Positions 9,992-18,222 of a stretch of DNA of 64,000 nt are shown piece after piece. How positions within the stretch are numbered: the first letter of the stretch is position 1; each line of letters starts with the position of its first letter. Below the pieces are notes generated by a model. It was given only the letters and a program-made list of their open reading frames with translations. It made no database searches and was not told the DNA's origin. Position numbers and translations under genes: made by a program. The stretch is from Martelella radicis. Its GTDB lineage: Bacteria; Pseudomonadota; Alphaproteobacteria; Rhizobiales; Rhizobiaceae. The stretch is taken from the NCBI RefSeq assembly GCF_014196625.1, contig NZ_JACIDZ010000006.1, positions 1-64,000 on the forward strand. Direction: 5' to 3'.

Positions 9992-10852
9992 ATGTCGGCA
10001 AGATTTTCGCAGCGAATAGGCAAGTCACCAACCATGCTGACCATCCAGTTGGATGGAATGAGCACACCGCTGCGTAATTCTCTGTGGAATATTTTTCATT
10101 CGATTTATGTTGTTGGTGGGGAGAATATTTACTTCCCCAGAACCACTTTGGGCCAATTGGCGAATAGAGGACATGTATTTTTCTTTAAGCTGCCCGCGGA
10201 TGAAGTCCCTGACGAAAGATACTTGTATGTTCGTTGGATCAAAAAATGGTTCCTCGAGGCCGACTGGTTTCTGCTGTATGACTTTTTTGAATGGTTAATC
10301 AATTTCGGAGAAGCGTCTGATCGCTACAGAGCAGATGAGCGTGCTAAGCTCTGTGAAGAACTCGCGAACCGTGTTTTTAAGGAGGAAAATTCGGGTTACC
10401 GTTTCGTCGACAAGGTACTTGTGCAAATCACTAATGAGGAGGAGTTGGCTGCAGTGGGATCCGCTCTCGACAATTCTGCTCCATTTTCTGGTGTTCGCAC
10501 ACATATTGAGACTGCAGCTCGTTTACTATCGAATAGAGAAAACCCTGATTTCAGAAATTCAATAAAGGAATCGATATCTGCGGTTGAGCTGGTCGCAAAG
10601 AATCTGGCCGGTAGTCCAGCGATCACTTTGGGAGAGGTGCTGAAAGTCCTAAGTCCAGATCTTTCTTTACATCCCGCTTTGAAAGAGGGCTTTTCTAGAC
10701 TGTATGGTTGGACCAATGATGATGGCGGTATCCGTCACGCGATTATGGATGAGCCAAATCTTACGTTGGCCGATGCAAGGTTAATGCTTGTTCTGTGCAG
10801 TGCGTTCTCCAATTATTTGATCGACCGTTCTATCGCCGAAAGGCAGACTTAG
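9992..10852 (+). CDS. AbiJ-NTD4-like putative phage-defence protein
   Basis: A 286-aa protein. The N-terminus (FSQRIGKSP...LDGMSTPLRNSLWNIF, residues 5-40) matches my memory of the AbiJ N-terminal domain 4 family, linked to abortive infection. The C-terminal half is helical, ending in a HEPN-like segment (NDDGGIRHAIMDEPNLTLADARLMLV) with an R-H pair. No membrane segment or signal is seen. Base composition is visibly AT-rich compared with flanking genes, with many A/T-ending codons, a sign of recent transfer. It starts 10 bp after ureC behind GAGGTGGAG, a site that looks like a leftover urease-operon ribosome binding site. The family assignment is by eye and the function is inferred. Confidence 0.65.
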   Translation: MSARFSQRIGKSPTMLTIQLDGMSTPLRNSLWNIFHSIYVVGGENIYFPRTTLGQLANRGHVFFFKLPADEVPDERYLYVRWIKKWFLEADWFLLYDFFEWLINFGEASDRYRADERAKLCEELANRVFKEENSGYRFVDKVLVQITNEEELAAVGSALDNSAPFSGVRTHIETAARLLSNRENPDFRNSIKESISAVELVAKNLAGSPAITLGEVLKVLSPDLSLHPALKEGFSRLYGWTNDDGGIRHAIMDEPNLTLADARLMLVLCSAFSNYLIDRSIAERQT

Positions 10853-10875
10853 GGAGTTTTCTGACGGGGTATCGC

Positions 10876-11484
10876 ATGACCGCTTGGGAGTTGTTCATAC
10901 CAGCCTGTTTCGCGCTCAATTGCGCGCCGGGGCCGAACAATATGCTGGCCTTTTCCAACGGGGCGCGGCTTGGCGTCGCGCGGGCGCTCGCCGGCGGCAT
11001 GGGGCGGATGCCGGCCTTTACTTTTCTGATCGCCATTACCGTGGCCGGGCTGGGGACAGTTCTGGCGGCTTCGGCCACAGCCTTTCTGGCGATCAAGATC
11101 GTCGGCGCGATCTATCTCGTCTATGTCGGCATCCAGATCCTCATGAAGGCGAGGGCCTTGGCCGAGATGCAGGCGCTCGACGCCAGTATCGCCGCGCTGA
11201 TGCGACGCGATTTTTCCATCGCCATCACCAATCCCAAGGCGATCGCCATCTTCACCGCCTTCTTTCCGCAGTTCATCGTCGAGGGCGCGCCGATCTGGCC
11301 GCAGCTGGCCGTGATGGGCCTTGCCTTTCTCGTGATGGAGGTCGTCGCTGTCTGCCTCTATGTCGCCGGAGGCGCATTGCTCGGGCGTTTCATCACCTCC
11401 AACCGGGTCTTCGTGCAGCTCAATCGTTTGGTCGGCGCGGCGCTGGTTTTTGCCGGCGGTTCGATGGCGCTTTCGCGCCATTGA
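10876..11484 (+). CDS. LysE/RhtB-family amino-acid exporter
   Basis: A 202-aa inner-membrane protein of the LysE/RhtB translocator family, which exports amino acids or related small metabolites. Visible marks are the N-terminal CFALNCAPGPNNMLAFSNGARLG motif, about six hydrophobic segments and the mid-protein FSIAITNPKAIAIFTAFFPQF. The ATG at 10876 starts at the first hydrophobic segment. It follows the AT-rich defence-like gene by 23 bp, but its own composition is again high-GC, so it belongs to the native chromosome. The substrate cannot be told from sequence. Confidence 0.85.
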   Translation: MTAWELFIPACFALNCAPGPNNMLAFSNGARLGVARALAGGMGRMPAFTFLIAITVAGLGTVLAASATAFLAIKIVGAIYLVYVGIQILMKARALAEMQALDASIAALMRRDFSIAITNPKAIAIFTAFFPQFIVEGAPIWPQLAVMGLAFLVMEVVAVCLYVAGGALLGRFITSNRVFVQLNRLVGAALVFAGGSMALSRH

Positions 11485-11616
11485 GCGAGGCCTTGAACTG
11501 GGTGCGTCGGAATGACGCAGCACGGCTGGGTTGAACCAGGATCGGTCGCTATCACATTGAAACTGCTTGGAAGATGAAACGGATTAGCTATGCGTCGTCA
11601 GCATAGCAGGTATTAC

Positions 11617-11633
11617 ATTGGAATAATTCTAAA
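11617..11633. promoter_or_regulatory. possible Irr (ICE-type) box upstream of peroxiredoxin
   Basis: ATTGGAA-TAA-TTCTAAA is an imperfect palindrome close to the rhizobial Irr/ICE pattern TTTAGAA-N3-TTCTAAA (right arm perfect, left arm 5 of 7). It lies about 97 bp before the peroxiredoxin ATG in an AT-rich 245-bp gap (11485-11729) that otherwise holds no gene. Irr is the iron/heme-responsive Fur-family repressor of rhizobia, so control of a peroxide-removing enzyme is plausible but unproven. Confidence 0.35.
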
Positions 11634-11729
11634 GTTTTACCTTTATTCCGATTTGAAAATTGATAAAATCCGTCAAGCTTTCCAATAGAGAATTCCCTCA
11701 CACAGGGTTTAAGACAACAGGAGATTGAG

Positions 11730-12269
11730 ATGATCGGTCGCAAAGTTCCGAACGTAACCTTCCGCACGCGTGTTCGCGATGAGAGCATCGAAGGCCCGAA
11801 CCCCTTCCGCTGGCAGGAAGTGACCTCGGACGATTACTTCAAGGGCAAGCGCGTCATTCTGTTCTCGCTGCCGGGCGCCTTTACCCCGACCTGCTCGACC
11901 TATCAGCTTCCCGATTTTGAAAAGCTCTTCCCTGAGTTTCAGGCTGAAGGCATTGATGACATCTACTGCATGTCGGTCAACGACGCCTTCGTCATGAACG
12001 CCTGGGCCAAGGGCCAGAACCTTGAGCACGTCAAGGTCATCCCGGATGGCTCCGGCGAGTTCACCCGCAAGATGGGCATGCTGGTCAACAAGGACAATCT
12101 CGGCTTCGGCATGCGCTCCTGGCGCTATGCTGCCATCATCAATGACGGCGTCGTTGAGAAGTGGTTCGAGGAAGAAGGCTTCTCCGACCTGTGCGAGACC
12201 GACCCCTACGGCGTTTCCTCGCCGCAGAACATTCTCGAAAGCCTGAAGGGCGAATCCAAGGCCGCCTGA
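11730..12269 (+). CDS. peroxiredoxin (Prx5/AhpE-like thiol peroxidase)
   Basis: A 179-aa cytoplasmic peroxiredoxin that reduces peroxides through a peroxidatic cysteine, Cys55 in the motif PGAFTPTCS. A second candidate resolving Cys155 sits in DLCETDPYG, as in atypical 2-Cys enzymes of the Prx5 group. A good AGGAGA precedes the ATG. The gene stands alone, with an AT-rich leader carrying a possible iron-response box and a strong terminator after it. Confidence 0.92.
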   Translation: MIGRKVPNVTFRTRVRDESIEGPNPFRWQEVTSDDYFKGKRVILFSLPGAFTPTCSTYQLPDFEKLFPEFQAEGIDDIYCMSVNDAFVMNAWAKGQNLEHVKVIPDGSGEFTRKMGMLVNKDNLGFGMRSWRYAAIINDGVVEKWFEEEGFSDLCETDPYGVSSPQNILESLKGESKAA

Positions 12270-12301
12270 AGCCCGGCGCCTTTATCGGTGAAATGATTGC
12301 G

Positions 12302-12330
12302 AGGCGGCCGGCGTGTCGGCCGCCTTTTTC
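12302..12330 (+). terminator. rho-independent terminator after peroxiredoxin
   Basis: AGGCGGCC / GGCCGCCT 8-bp stem with an 8-nt loop followed directly by TTTTTC. It lies 33 bp past the peroxiredoxin stop and just before the convergent formamidase gene. Confidence 0.85.
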
Positions 12331-12337
12331 ATCGGCT

Positions 12338-13276
12338 TCATTCGAACACAATCCGTGGGAAATAGAACGACACCACCCAGTTGGGCGCGTCGACGATCTC
12401 GCTGATCTTCAGGTCGCCGCAGACCGAGCACAGCATATAGGCGTCGGCCGGATCGAGGTTGCGGGTTTTCGCCAGAAGCTCGATCATGTTTGACACGGCC
12501 GCGCGCGCGGCCTGCATCAGATCGGGACCGATGCCGGTCGTGACCTCGTAGCCGGCGGCGTCGAGATGGCGCGAGATGGGGCCGGGAGTCGCAAAATGCG
12601 GAGTCTTCGGCGCGGCACCCTTCATCACCTCCACCGTGACGGAAACGTCCATGGCGCTTTCGATTGCCGTCCCACAGACCTCGCCATCGCCCTGGGCGGC
12701 GTGGGTATCGCCGATCGACAGCAGCGCGCCCTCGATCTCGACTGGCAGAAAAAGTGTCGTGCCGGCCGCGATGTCGCGGATGTCCATATTGCCGCCGACC
12801 CGGCGCGGGGGGATCACCGTGTGATTGCCTGGCGCGTCCATGGCAACGCCGATTGTGCCGATGAAGGGGCGAAGCGGAATGCGCGCCATGGGATTGAAGA
12901 CGGCCGGTTCCGAGATGTCGGTCTCGTAGTCCCAAAGCTTCAGCCTTGGCTCGGCGAACTGATCCGCCAGAAGACCGAAACCCGGAATGATCGCGGTCCA
13001 GCCGAAGCCCGACGGCGCGAACTCGTTGATGGTGACCTTCAGCGCGTCGCCGGGCGCTGCGCCTTCTACATAAAGCGGGCCGGTCAGCGGATTGGCCTTG
13101 CCCGGCTCGGCTGTCAGAATGTCGGCGGCGACGCTTTCCTGACCGTAGTGCCCGTTTCCGGCATCAAGACAGGAAAAGGCGATGGTCTCGCCGGATCGGG
13201 CGACAAGAACCGGTTCGATCGACCGGTCCCAGCCGAGATGCCCCTGATGATCGTGGATCGTGTGTGCGCATTTCAT
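12338..13276 (-). CDS. acetamidase/formamidase
   Basis: A 312-aa member of the FmdA/AmdA family, which hydrolyses formamide or acetamide to ammonia and the acid. Family segments include DGEVCGTAIESAMDVSV, GDTHAAQGDGE (metal-site region) and RRVGGNMDIRDI. The ATG at 13276 follows AAGGGGTG at good spacing; an upstream in-frame TTG at 13312 is less likely. It is the last gene of the minus-strand transporter operon, 25 bp downstream of the GntR gene. With the urea genes next door it adds another ammonia-releasing activity. The exact amide substrate is unknown. Confidence 0.88.
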   Translation of the reverse strand: MKCAHTIHDHQGHLGWDRSIEPVLVARSGETIAFSCLDAGNGHYGQESVAADILTAEPGKANPLTGPLYVEGAAPGDALKVTINEFAPSGFGWTAIIPGFGLLADQFAEPRLKLWDYETDISEPAVFNPMARIPLRPFIGTIGVAMDAPGNHTVIPPRRVGGNMDIRDIAAGTTLFLPVEIEGALLSIGDTHAAQGDGEVCGTAIESAMDVSVTVEVMKGAAPKTPHFATPGPISRHLDAAGYEVTTGIGPDLMQAARAAVSNMIELLAKTRNLDPADAYMLCSVCGDLKISEIVDAPNWVVSFYFPRIVFE

Positions 13277-13301
13277 GCATTTCACCCCTTCCGGGACTGT
13301 T

Positions 13302-14090
13302 TCACCTGTCAAGTCCGGGCCGCATCGCGTTCAGGCGGGCGCGCTCAAGCATGTAAGCCTCTGCCTCCACCATGTGTTCCGTCATGATGGAGCGGGCCTT
13401 TTCCGCATCCCTTGCACGGATCGCCTTGATCAGCTCGATCTGGTAGAAAATGCCGGTCTCGCGCAGGCCCGGATTGGGTTCCTCGTAAATTGCCCGGCAG
13501 ACCGGAAGGTCGCGCAGGAGATTGAGCAGCAGCCCGCAGGTAAAGCCGAGAACCGGGTTTTGCGCGTGGAGGGCAAGTTCGGCATGAAAGTCGAGTTCGG
13601 CGAGCCGCTGGACATATTCCTCCTCCGCCGTCGCGGCCTGGCCCTCGTAAAGCCTGATCTTGTCCTGAAGTGTCCTTATGGTCTCCTCCGGCAGGTGCAG
13701 CGCCGCGTCGGCGGCGAGCTCCGGCTCCAGCGTCTTACGCAGCGCGTAGATATTCGCGATCGAGGGCGGAGCCTGCAGGAACAGGCTGGTGACGGTCTGG
13801 ATCGCCTCGGCCGGCTGGACGGCGCGAATGAAGATGCCGCCGCCGGGGCCGGTCTTCGAGGCAATCAACCCTTGAAATTCGAGGATTTTCAATGCCTCGC
13901 GCATCGTGCCGCGCGAGGCGCGCAGCGCTTCCGGCGCAAGCCATTCGGCCGGCATGCGGTCGCCCGGCTTCAGGTCGGCGTCGATCATGCGCTCGCGCAG
14001 CATATCGGCGATCACATCGGGGCGTTTGCGCTTCTTCTCGGCAAAGGGCGGGCCGAAGGCCTGCCGGCTTTCAAGACTGGTGTTGCTCAT
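13302..14090 (-). CDS. GntR-family regulator, FadR/FCD subfamily
   Basis: A 262-aa transcription factor: winged helix-turn-helix at about residues 25-95 (ERMIDADLKPGDRMP, ASRGTMREALKILEFQGLI) and a helical FCD ligand-binding domain from about 110, with the LDFHAELALHAQNP segment carrying likely metal-binding Asp/His. It overlaps the ATPase gene by 4 bp (ATGA), and AAGGACGG precedes its start, so it is co-transcribed with the transporter it probably controls. A TGTAATTTACA palindrome upstream of the binding-protein gene is a candidate site. Confidence 0.9.
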   Translation of the reverse strand: MSNTSLESRQAFGPPFAEKKRKRPDVIADMLRERMIDADLKPGDRMPAEWLAPEALRASRGTMREALKILEFQGLIASKTGPGGGIFIRAVQPAEAIQTVTSLFLQAPPSIANIYALRKTLEPELAADAALHLPEETIRTLQDKIRLYEGQAATAEEEYVQRLAELDFHAELALHAQNPVLGFTCGLLLNLLRDLPVCRAIYEEPNPGLRETGIFYQIELIKAIRARDAEKARSIMTEHMVEAEAYMLERARLNAMRPGLDR

Positions 14091-15076
14091 GCCGTCCTTT
14101 TCGTCATCGGGTGGAAGCAGGCGGCCTTGTGGCCCGCTTCCCCCATCGCCTCGTCGGTCGGCGGAACGGAGCGCTGGCACGCATCCGTTCCGTTGGGACA
14201 GCGGGCGAAGAAGGCGCAACCCGGCGGCGGATTGTATGGGTCGGGCAGTTCCGCTTCCCGGTCACCGCCGGAAACAGCCTTTCTGCCGGGGGCCGGGGCG
14301 GAATTCAACAACAAATGCGTGTAGGGGTGAAGCGCGCCGGAAAAGACCTGATCGCGCGTGCCGAGTTCGACGATCCTGCCGAAATACATCACCGCCACCC
14401 GGTCCGAGATCGACTCCACCACCGAAAGATCATGGCTGATGAACAGATAGGTCAGCCCGAAGCGCGCCTTCAGATCGTCCAGGATGTTGAGCACCTGCGC
14501 CTGCACCGAAACGTCAAGCGCGGAGACCGGCTCGTCGAGCACGATCACTTCCGGATTGGCGGCAAGCGCGCGGGCGATGCCGATGCGCTGGGCCTGGCCG
14601 CCGGAGAATTCGTGCGGGTAGCGGTCGAGGAATTCCGGCGCGAGGTTGACCGCGTTCATCAGCTCCTCGAGCCGTTTCCCGCGCTCGGCCTTGTTGAGCT
14701 TCAACAAGTGGATCAGCGGCGCTTCCAGGATGGTGCGGATCTTCTTGCGCGGATTGAGCGAGGACACCGGGTCCTGAAACACATATTGCACCTGCCGTGC
14801 CAGCGCGCGCGGGTTCTTCCGTGCCTCCTCGGCCAGATCCTTGCCCTCGAAGGTGATCTTTCCGCCCGTCGGCACGTCGAGGCCGGAAAGCAGGCGGGCA
14901 AGCGTGGACTTACCGCAGCCCGATTCGCCGACAATGCCGAGGGTCTCGCCCTTCTTCACGTCGATGGTGACGTCCTGAACGGCGTGGACGGCGGGAAGCT
15001 TCTTGCCGAACAGCGTCTTGCCGCCGCCGAAAGTGCGTTCCGCCCGGTCGATTGCGATTAACACATCTTCAGCCAT
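14087..15076 (-). CDS. dipeptide/oligopeptide-type ABC transporter ATP-binding protein (DppF-like)
   Basis: A 329-aa cytoplasmic ATPase: Walker A GESGCGKS, signature FSGGQAQRIGIARAL, Walker B VIVLDEPVSALD, and the extra C-terminal oligopeptide/nickel-type domain with the cysteine cluster PPGCAFFARCPNGTDAC. The ATG at 15076 overlaps the end of the upstream gene by 8 bp. It pairs with the ATPase half of the fused protein upstream to form the heterodimeric motor. Confidence 0.92.
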   Translation of the reverse strand: MAEDVLIAIDRAERTFGGGKTLFGKKLPAVHAVQDVTIDVKKGETLGIVGESGCGKSTLARLLSGLDVPTGGKITFEGKDLAEEARKNPRALARQVQYVFQDPVSSLNPRKKIRTILEAPLIHLLKLNKAERGKRLEELMNAVNLAPEFLDRYPHEFSGGQAQRIGIARALAANPEVIVLDEPVSALDVSVQAQVLNILDDLKARFGLTYLFISHDLSVVESISDRVAVMYFGRIVELGTRDQVFSGALHPYTHLLLNSAPAPGRKAVSGGDREAELPDPYNPPPGCAFFARCPNGTDACQRSVPPTDEAMGEAGHKAACFHPMTKRTA

Positions 15077-17006
15077 TGGCGGTCTCCCTGTTGAGCGGGT
15101 GGAGGCAGCGCACGCCGCGCTCCTCGCCAAGCGCGGTCATGGCGATATCGCCGCTGCGACAGTCGTCCTGAACGAAAGGACAGCGGTCGGCGAAGGCGCA
15201 GCCTTCCGGCAGATTGTTGACCACCGGCGGACGCCCTTCGATCGCATCAAGCCGACGGTCGGGTTCTCCGAGAACCGGCACGCATTCGATCAGCTTGGCC
15301 GTGTAGGGATGGGCCGGACGATCGAGGATTTCCTCGGTGGTTCCGGTTTCGACGATCCGTCCGGCATACATCACCGCGACCCGGTCGCAGATCGCCGACA
15401 CCACGCCGAAGTCATGGGTGATGAACAGGATCGCCGTGTTGCGCTCCTTGCGCAGCCCGTTCATCAGCTCGAGGATTTGCGCCTGTACGGTCACGTCGAG
15501 CGCCGTCGTCGGTTCGTCGGCGATGATCACCTTGGCGTCATTGGCTAGCGCCATGGCAATGGAGATGCGCTGGCGCATGCCGCCGGAGAGCTCGTGCGGG
15601 AATGCCTTCAGCCGTTCGCCCGCATTGGGAATGCGGACTGATTCCAGCAGCGCGGTTGCCTTTTCGCGCGCCTGTTGTCTCGAAAGCGGCTGGTGCGCCT
15701 GGATGGCTTCGATCAGCTGGTCGCCGACGGTAAAGAGAGGATGCAGCGTGGACAGCGGGTCCTGAAACACGTGGGAGACATCGCCGCCGCGCAACTGGCG
15801 AATGCGCTCGTCGCTTGCGGCAAAGAGGTCCTCATCGTCGAGCCATGCCGCGCCGCCGGCAATGCGTCCGGGGGGCGTCGGCACAAGGCCCATCAGCGAC
15901 ATGGCCGTGACCGACTTGCCGGATCCGGATTCTCCGACGAGACCGACGCACTCTCCCTGACGCATGTGAAGATCGACGCCGCCGACGGCCTTGTAAATGC
16001 TGCCGCCGATATGGAATTCGGTGCGCATTTGCTGAACATCGAGCACTGTCTCGGGTTTCCGGCTCTGGTCGGGAACGCTTTCGCGCTTCACCGCCGTGCG
16101 CGCGCCGGGACGCGCCAGCGCGCCGGATTTCAGCCGGGGGTCGAGCACATCGCGAATGCCGTCGCCAAGCAGGTTGATGCTCATCACAAGGGCGAAGATC
16201 ATCAGGCCGGGCACCATGGAGACATAGGCATCGGTGAACAACACCTTGCGGCCGTCGCCGAGCATGGAGCCGAGATCGGCCTGCGGCGGCTGGGCGCCGA
16301 GGCCGAGGAAGGAAAGCCCGGCTGTTTCCAGGATCATCCAGCCGATCGTGGTCGACATGGTGATGATGATCACCGGCAGCACGTTCGGCAGCACCTCGCC
16401 GAAGAGGATGGAGAAATGCGACTTGCCGGAAAGCCGCGCCGCATCGACGAATTCACGTCTTGAGAGGCCGAGCGTCATGCCGCGGATGTTACGGGCGAAG
16501 AAGGGGATATTGACCACGGCGATGGCGTAGAGCGCGTTCAGCAGGCCGGGGCCGAGAACGGCGACGATGGCGAGCGCCAGCAGGATATAGGGAAACGCCA
16601 TGACCATATCGATGCCGCGCATCAGGATATTGTCGGTGCGCCCGCCGGCATAGCCTGCGACAAGCCCGATCAGCGAGCCGAAGAATGCCGCGATCAGCGT
16701 TGCCGAAACGCCGACGGCGAGGCTGACGCGCGTGCCCCAGATGAGGCGTGAGAGAAGATCTCGGCCCAGCGCATCGGTGCCCAGAAGATGGCCTTCGGTC
16801 AATGGCGGCGACAGGCGGACGGCAGGGTCCGTCACATTCGGCGGCTGCAGCGGCAGGATGGGGGCTGCCAGCGCGATGAGGACGATGACGGCGAAGACAA
16901 TCAGCCCTGCGGTTGCCAGCGTGTTGTTGAACAAAAGCTTGAAGGCGCTCGGGCGGTCGCTCTTCTTCTTTTTGCGCGGCGCGCTGTCTGCGGTGGCATC
17001 GGTCAT
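15069..17006 (-). CDS. fused permease/ATP-binding protein of dipeptide-type ABC transporter (DppC-DppD)
   Basis: A 645-aa fusion. Residues 1-305 are a DppC permease (hydrophobic segment near 25-50, DALGRDLLSRLIWGTRVSL, coupling loop SRREFVDAARLSGKSH); residues about 320-645 are a DppD ATPase with Walker A GESGSGKS, signature LSGGMRQRISIAMAL, Walker B VIIADEPTTALD and the C-terminal cysteine cluster. In most genomes these are two genes; the fusion is a recognised alternative and the join (residues 300-320) shows no frameshift. Its start overlaps the dppB-like stop by 1 bp (TGATG). Confidence 0.93.
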   Translation of the reverse strand: MTDATADSAPRKKKKSDRPSAFKLLFNNTLATAGLIVFAVIVLIALAAPILPLQPPNVTDPAVRLSPPLTEGHLLGTDALGRDLLSRLIWGTRVSLAVGVSATLIAAFFGSLIGLVAGYAGGRTDNILMRGIDMVMAFPYILLALAIVAVLGPGLLNALYAIAVVNIPFFARNIRGMTLGLSRREFVDAARLSGKSHFSILFGEVLPNVLPVIIITMSTTIGWMILETAGLSFLGLGAQPPQADLGSMLGDGRKVLFTDAYVSMVPGLMIFALVMSINLLGDGIRDVLDPRLKSGALARPGARTAVKRESVPDQSRKPETVLDVQQMRTEFHIGGSIYKAVGGVDLHMRQGECVGLVGESGSGKSVTAMSLMGLVPTPPGRIAGGAAWLDDEDLFAASDERIRQLRGGDVSHVFQDPLSTLHPLFTVGDQLIEAIQAHQPLSRQQAREKATALLESVRIPNAGERLKAFPHELSGGMRQRISIAMALANDAKVIIADEPTTALDVTVQAQILELMNGLRKERNTAILFITHDFGVVSAICDRVAVMYAGRIVETGTTEEILDRPAHPYTAKLIECVPVLGEPDRRLDAIEGRPPVVNNLPEGCAFADRCPFVQDDCRSGDIAMTALGEERGVRCLHPLNRETANG

Positions 17007-17950
17007 CAGCGCAACCTCGGATCAAGCATGGTCTGGACGACGTCGGCGACCAGATTGAACAGAACATAGGCGGCCGCGACGATCAGCACCCCGCCCTGGA
17101 CCGTCAGCAGGTCGCGGGTGGAAATGGCGGTCACCAGCATGGAGCCGATGCCGGGCCACTGAAACACGGTTTCGATATAGACCGCGCCGCCGAGCACGAA
17201 ACCGGCCTGGATGCCGAGGACCGGAATGACGGAGACGAGCGCCGCCTTGAAGGCGTGGCGCATGATCACGCGGCGCTCCTTCAGCCCCTTGGCGCGGGCG
17301 GTGCGGATATAGTCCTGGCGCAGCACTTCGAGCATGGAGGTGCGCGTCAGCCGGGCGACAACGCCGGTTGCCACCACGGACAGGGTAAAGGCCGGCAGGA
17401 TCAGGTGTTTCAGCAGATCGATCGGGCCGCCGCCGCCATAGATCGCATACATGCCGCTTGCCGGCAGCCATTGCAGCTTGACGGCAAACAGCAGGATCAG
17501 CAGCAGGCCGAGCCAGAAGGACGGGATCGAAATGCCAATCAGGACGAAGAAGGTGACCAGCTTGTCCGTGAGGCCATACTGGCGCACCGCCGAGACGATG
17601 CCGGCCAGAAGACCGAGGATGGAACAGAGAATGAGCGAGGTGCCGGCAAGGATCAGCGTGTTGCCGAAGCGCTCGGTGATGATATCGATGACGGGGCGGT
17701 TCTGCGTATAGGACCGACCGAAATCGCCGTGGAGAATATTGCCGAGCCAGATGAAATATTGCTGCACCAACGGCTTGTCGAGGCCGAGCGCCTTGTTGAC
17801 GCGGTCGACATTTTCCGGCGTGGCATAGGAGCCGAGGATCGCGGTAGCCGGATCGCCGGGGATCATCGCCATGATGGCGAAGACAATGACGGTCAGGCCC
17901 AGAAGGACCGGTATGACGGTCAGGAGCCGCCTGAGGATATAATGGGCCAT
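17006..17950 (-). CDS. dipeptide-type ABC transporter permease (DppB-like)
   Basis: A 314-aa inner-membrane permease: N-terminal MAHYILRRLLTVIPVLLGLTVIVF, the periplasmic region GNILHGDFGRSYTQNRPV and the coupling loop RTARAKGLKERRVIMRHAFK. The ATG at 17950 follows GGAGAA; the longer in-frame reading upstream runs into the repeat element and is rejected. It is separated from the binding-protein gene upstream by 272 bp, most of it repeat copy B. Confidence 0.93.
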   Translation of the reverse strand: MAHYILRRLLTVIPVLLGLTVIVFAIMAMIPGDPATAILGSYATPENVDRVNKALGLDKPLVQQYFIWLGNILHGDFGRSYTQNRPVIDIITERFGNTLILAGTSLILCSILGLLAGIVSAVRQYGLTDKLVTFFVLIGISIPSFWLGLLLILLFAVKLQWLPASGMYAIYGGGGPIDLLKHLILPAFTLSVVATGVVARLTRTSMLEVLRQDYIRTARAKGLKERRVIMRHAFKAALVSVIPVLGIQAGFVLGGAVYIETVFQWPGIGSMLVTAISTRDLLTVQGGVLIVAAAYVLFNLVADVVQTMLDPRLR

Positions 17951-18039
17951 GACGTGTTCTCCGTGTGGGCGGGAGACTCTGCGTTGCTTCAGCGGTCGGT
18001 GCGTTGGTTGAGCGCGTTCGCGCTCGCCGTATCTTTTCG

Positions 18040-18183
18040 ATCTCCCCCCTTGAGGGGGAGATGTCGCGAAAGCGACAGAGAGGGGTAGAGGGCGCAAGCC
18101 CTATAAGCCGCAATCTCCGTGCTCTCGGATAGGTTCACCCCCCTCTGCCCCTGTCGGGGCATCTCCCCCTCAAGGGGGGAGAT
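18040..18183. repeat. palindrome-ended intergenic repeat, copy B
   Basis: About 144 bp with the same ends and blocks as copy A (5270-5405) but inverted: TCGCGAAAGCGACAGAG on the left and CTCTGCCCCTGTCGGGGCA on the right. The central segments of A and B also align after reverse complementing (CCGAGAGCACGG shared), so the whole unit is conserved. It sits between the binding-protein gene and the permease gene of one operon. Confidence 0.75.
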
Positions 18184-18222
18184 TGGTGGGGCTATGCGGT
18201 TCCCTTCAGAAGACCGACCCGA

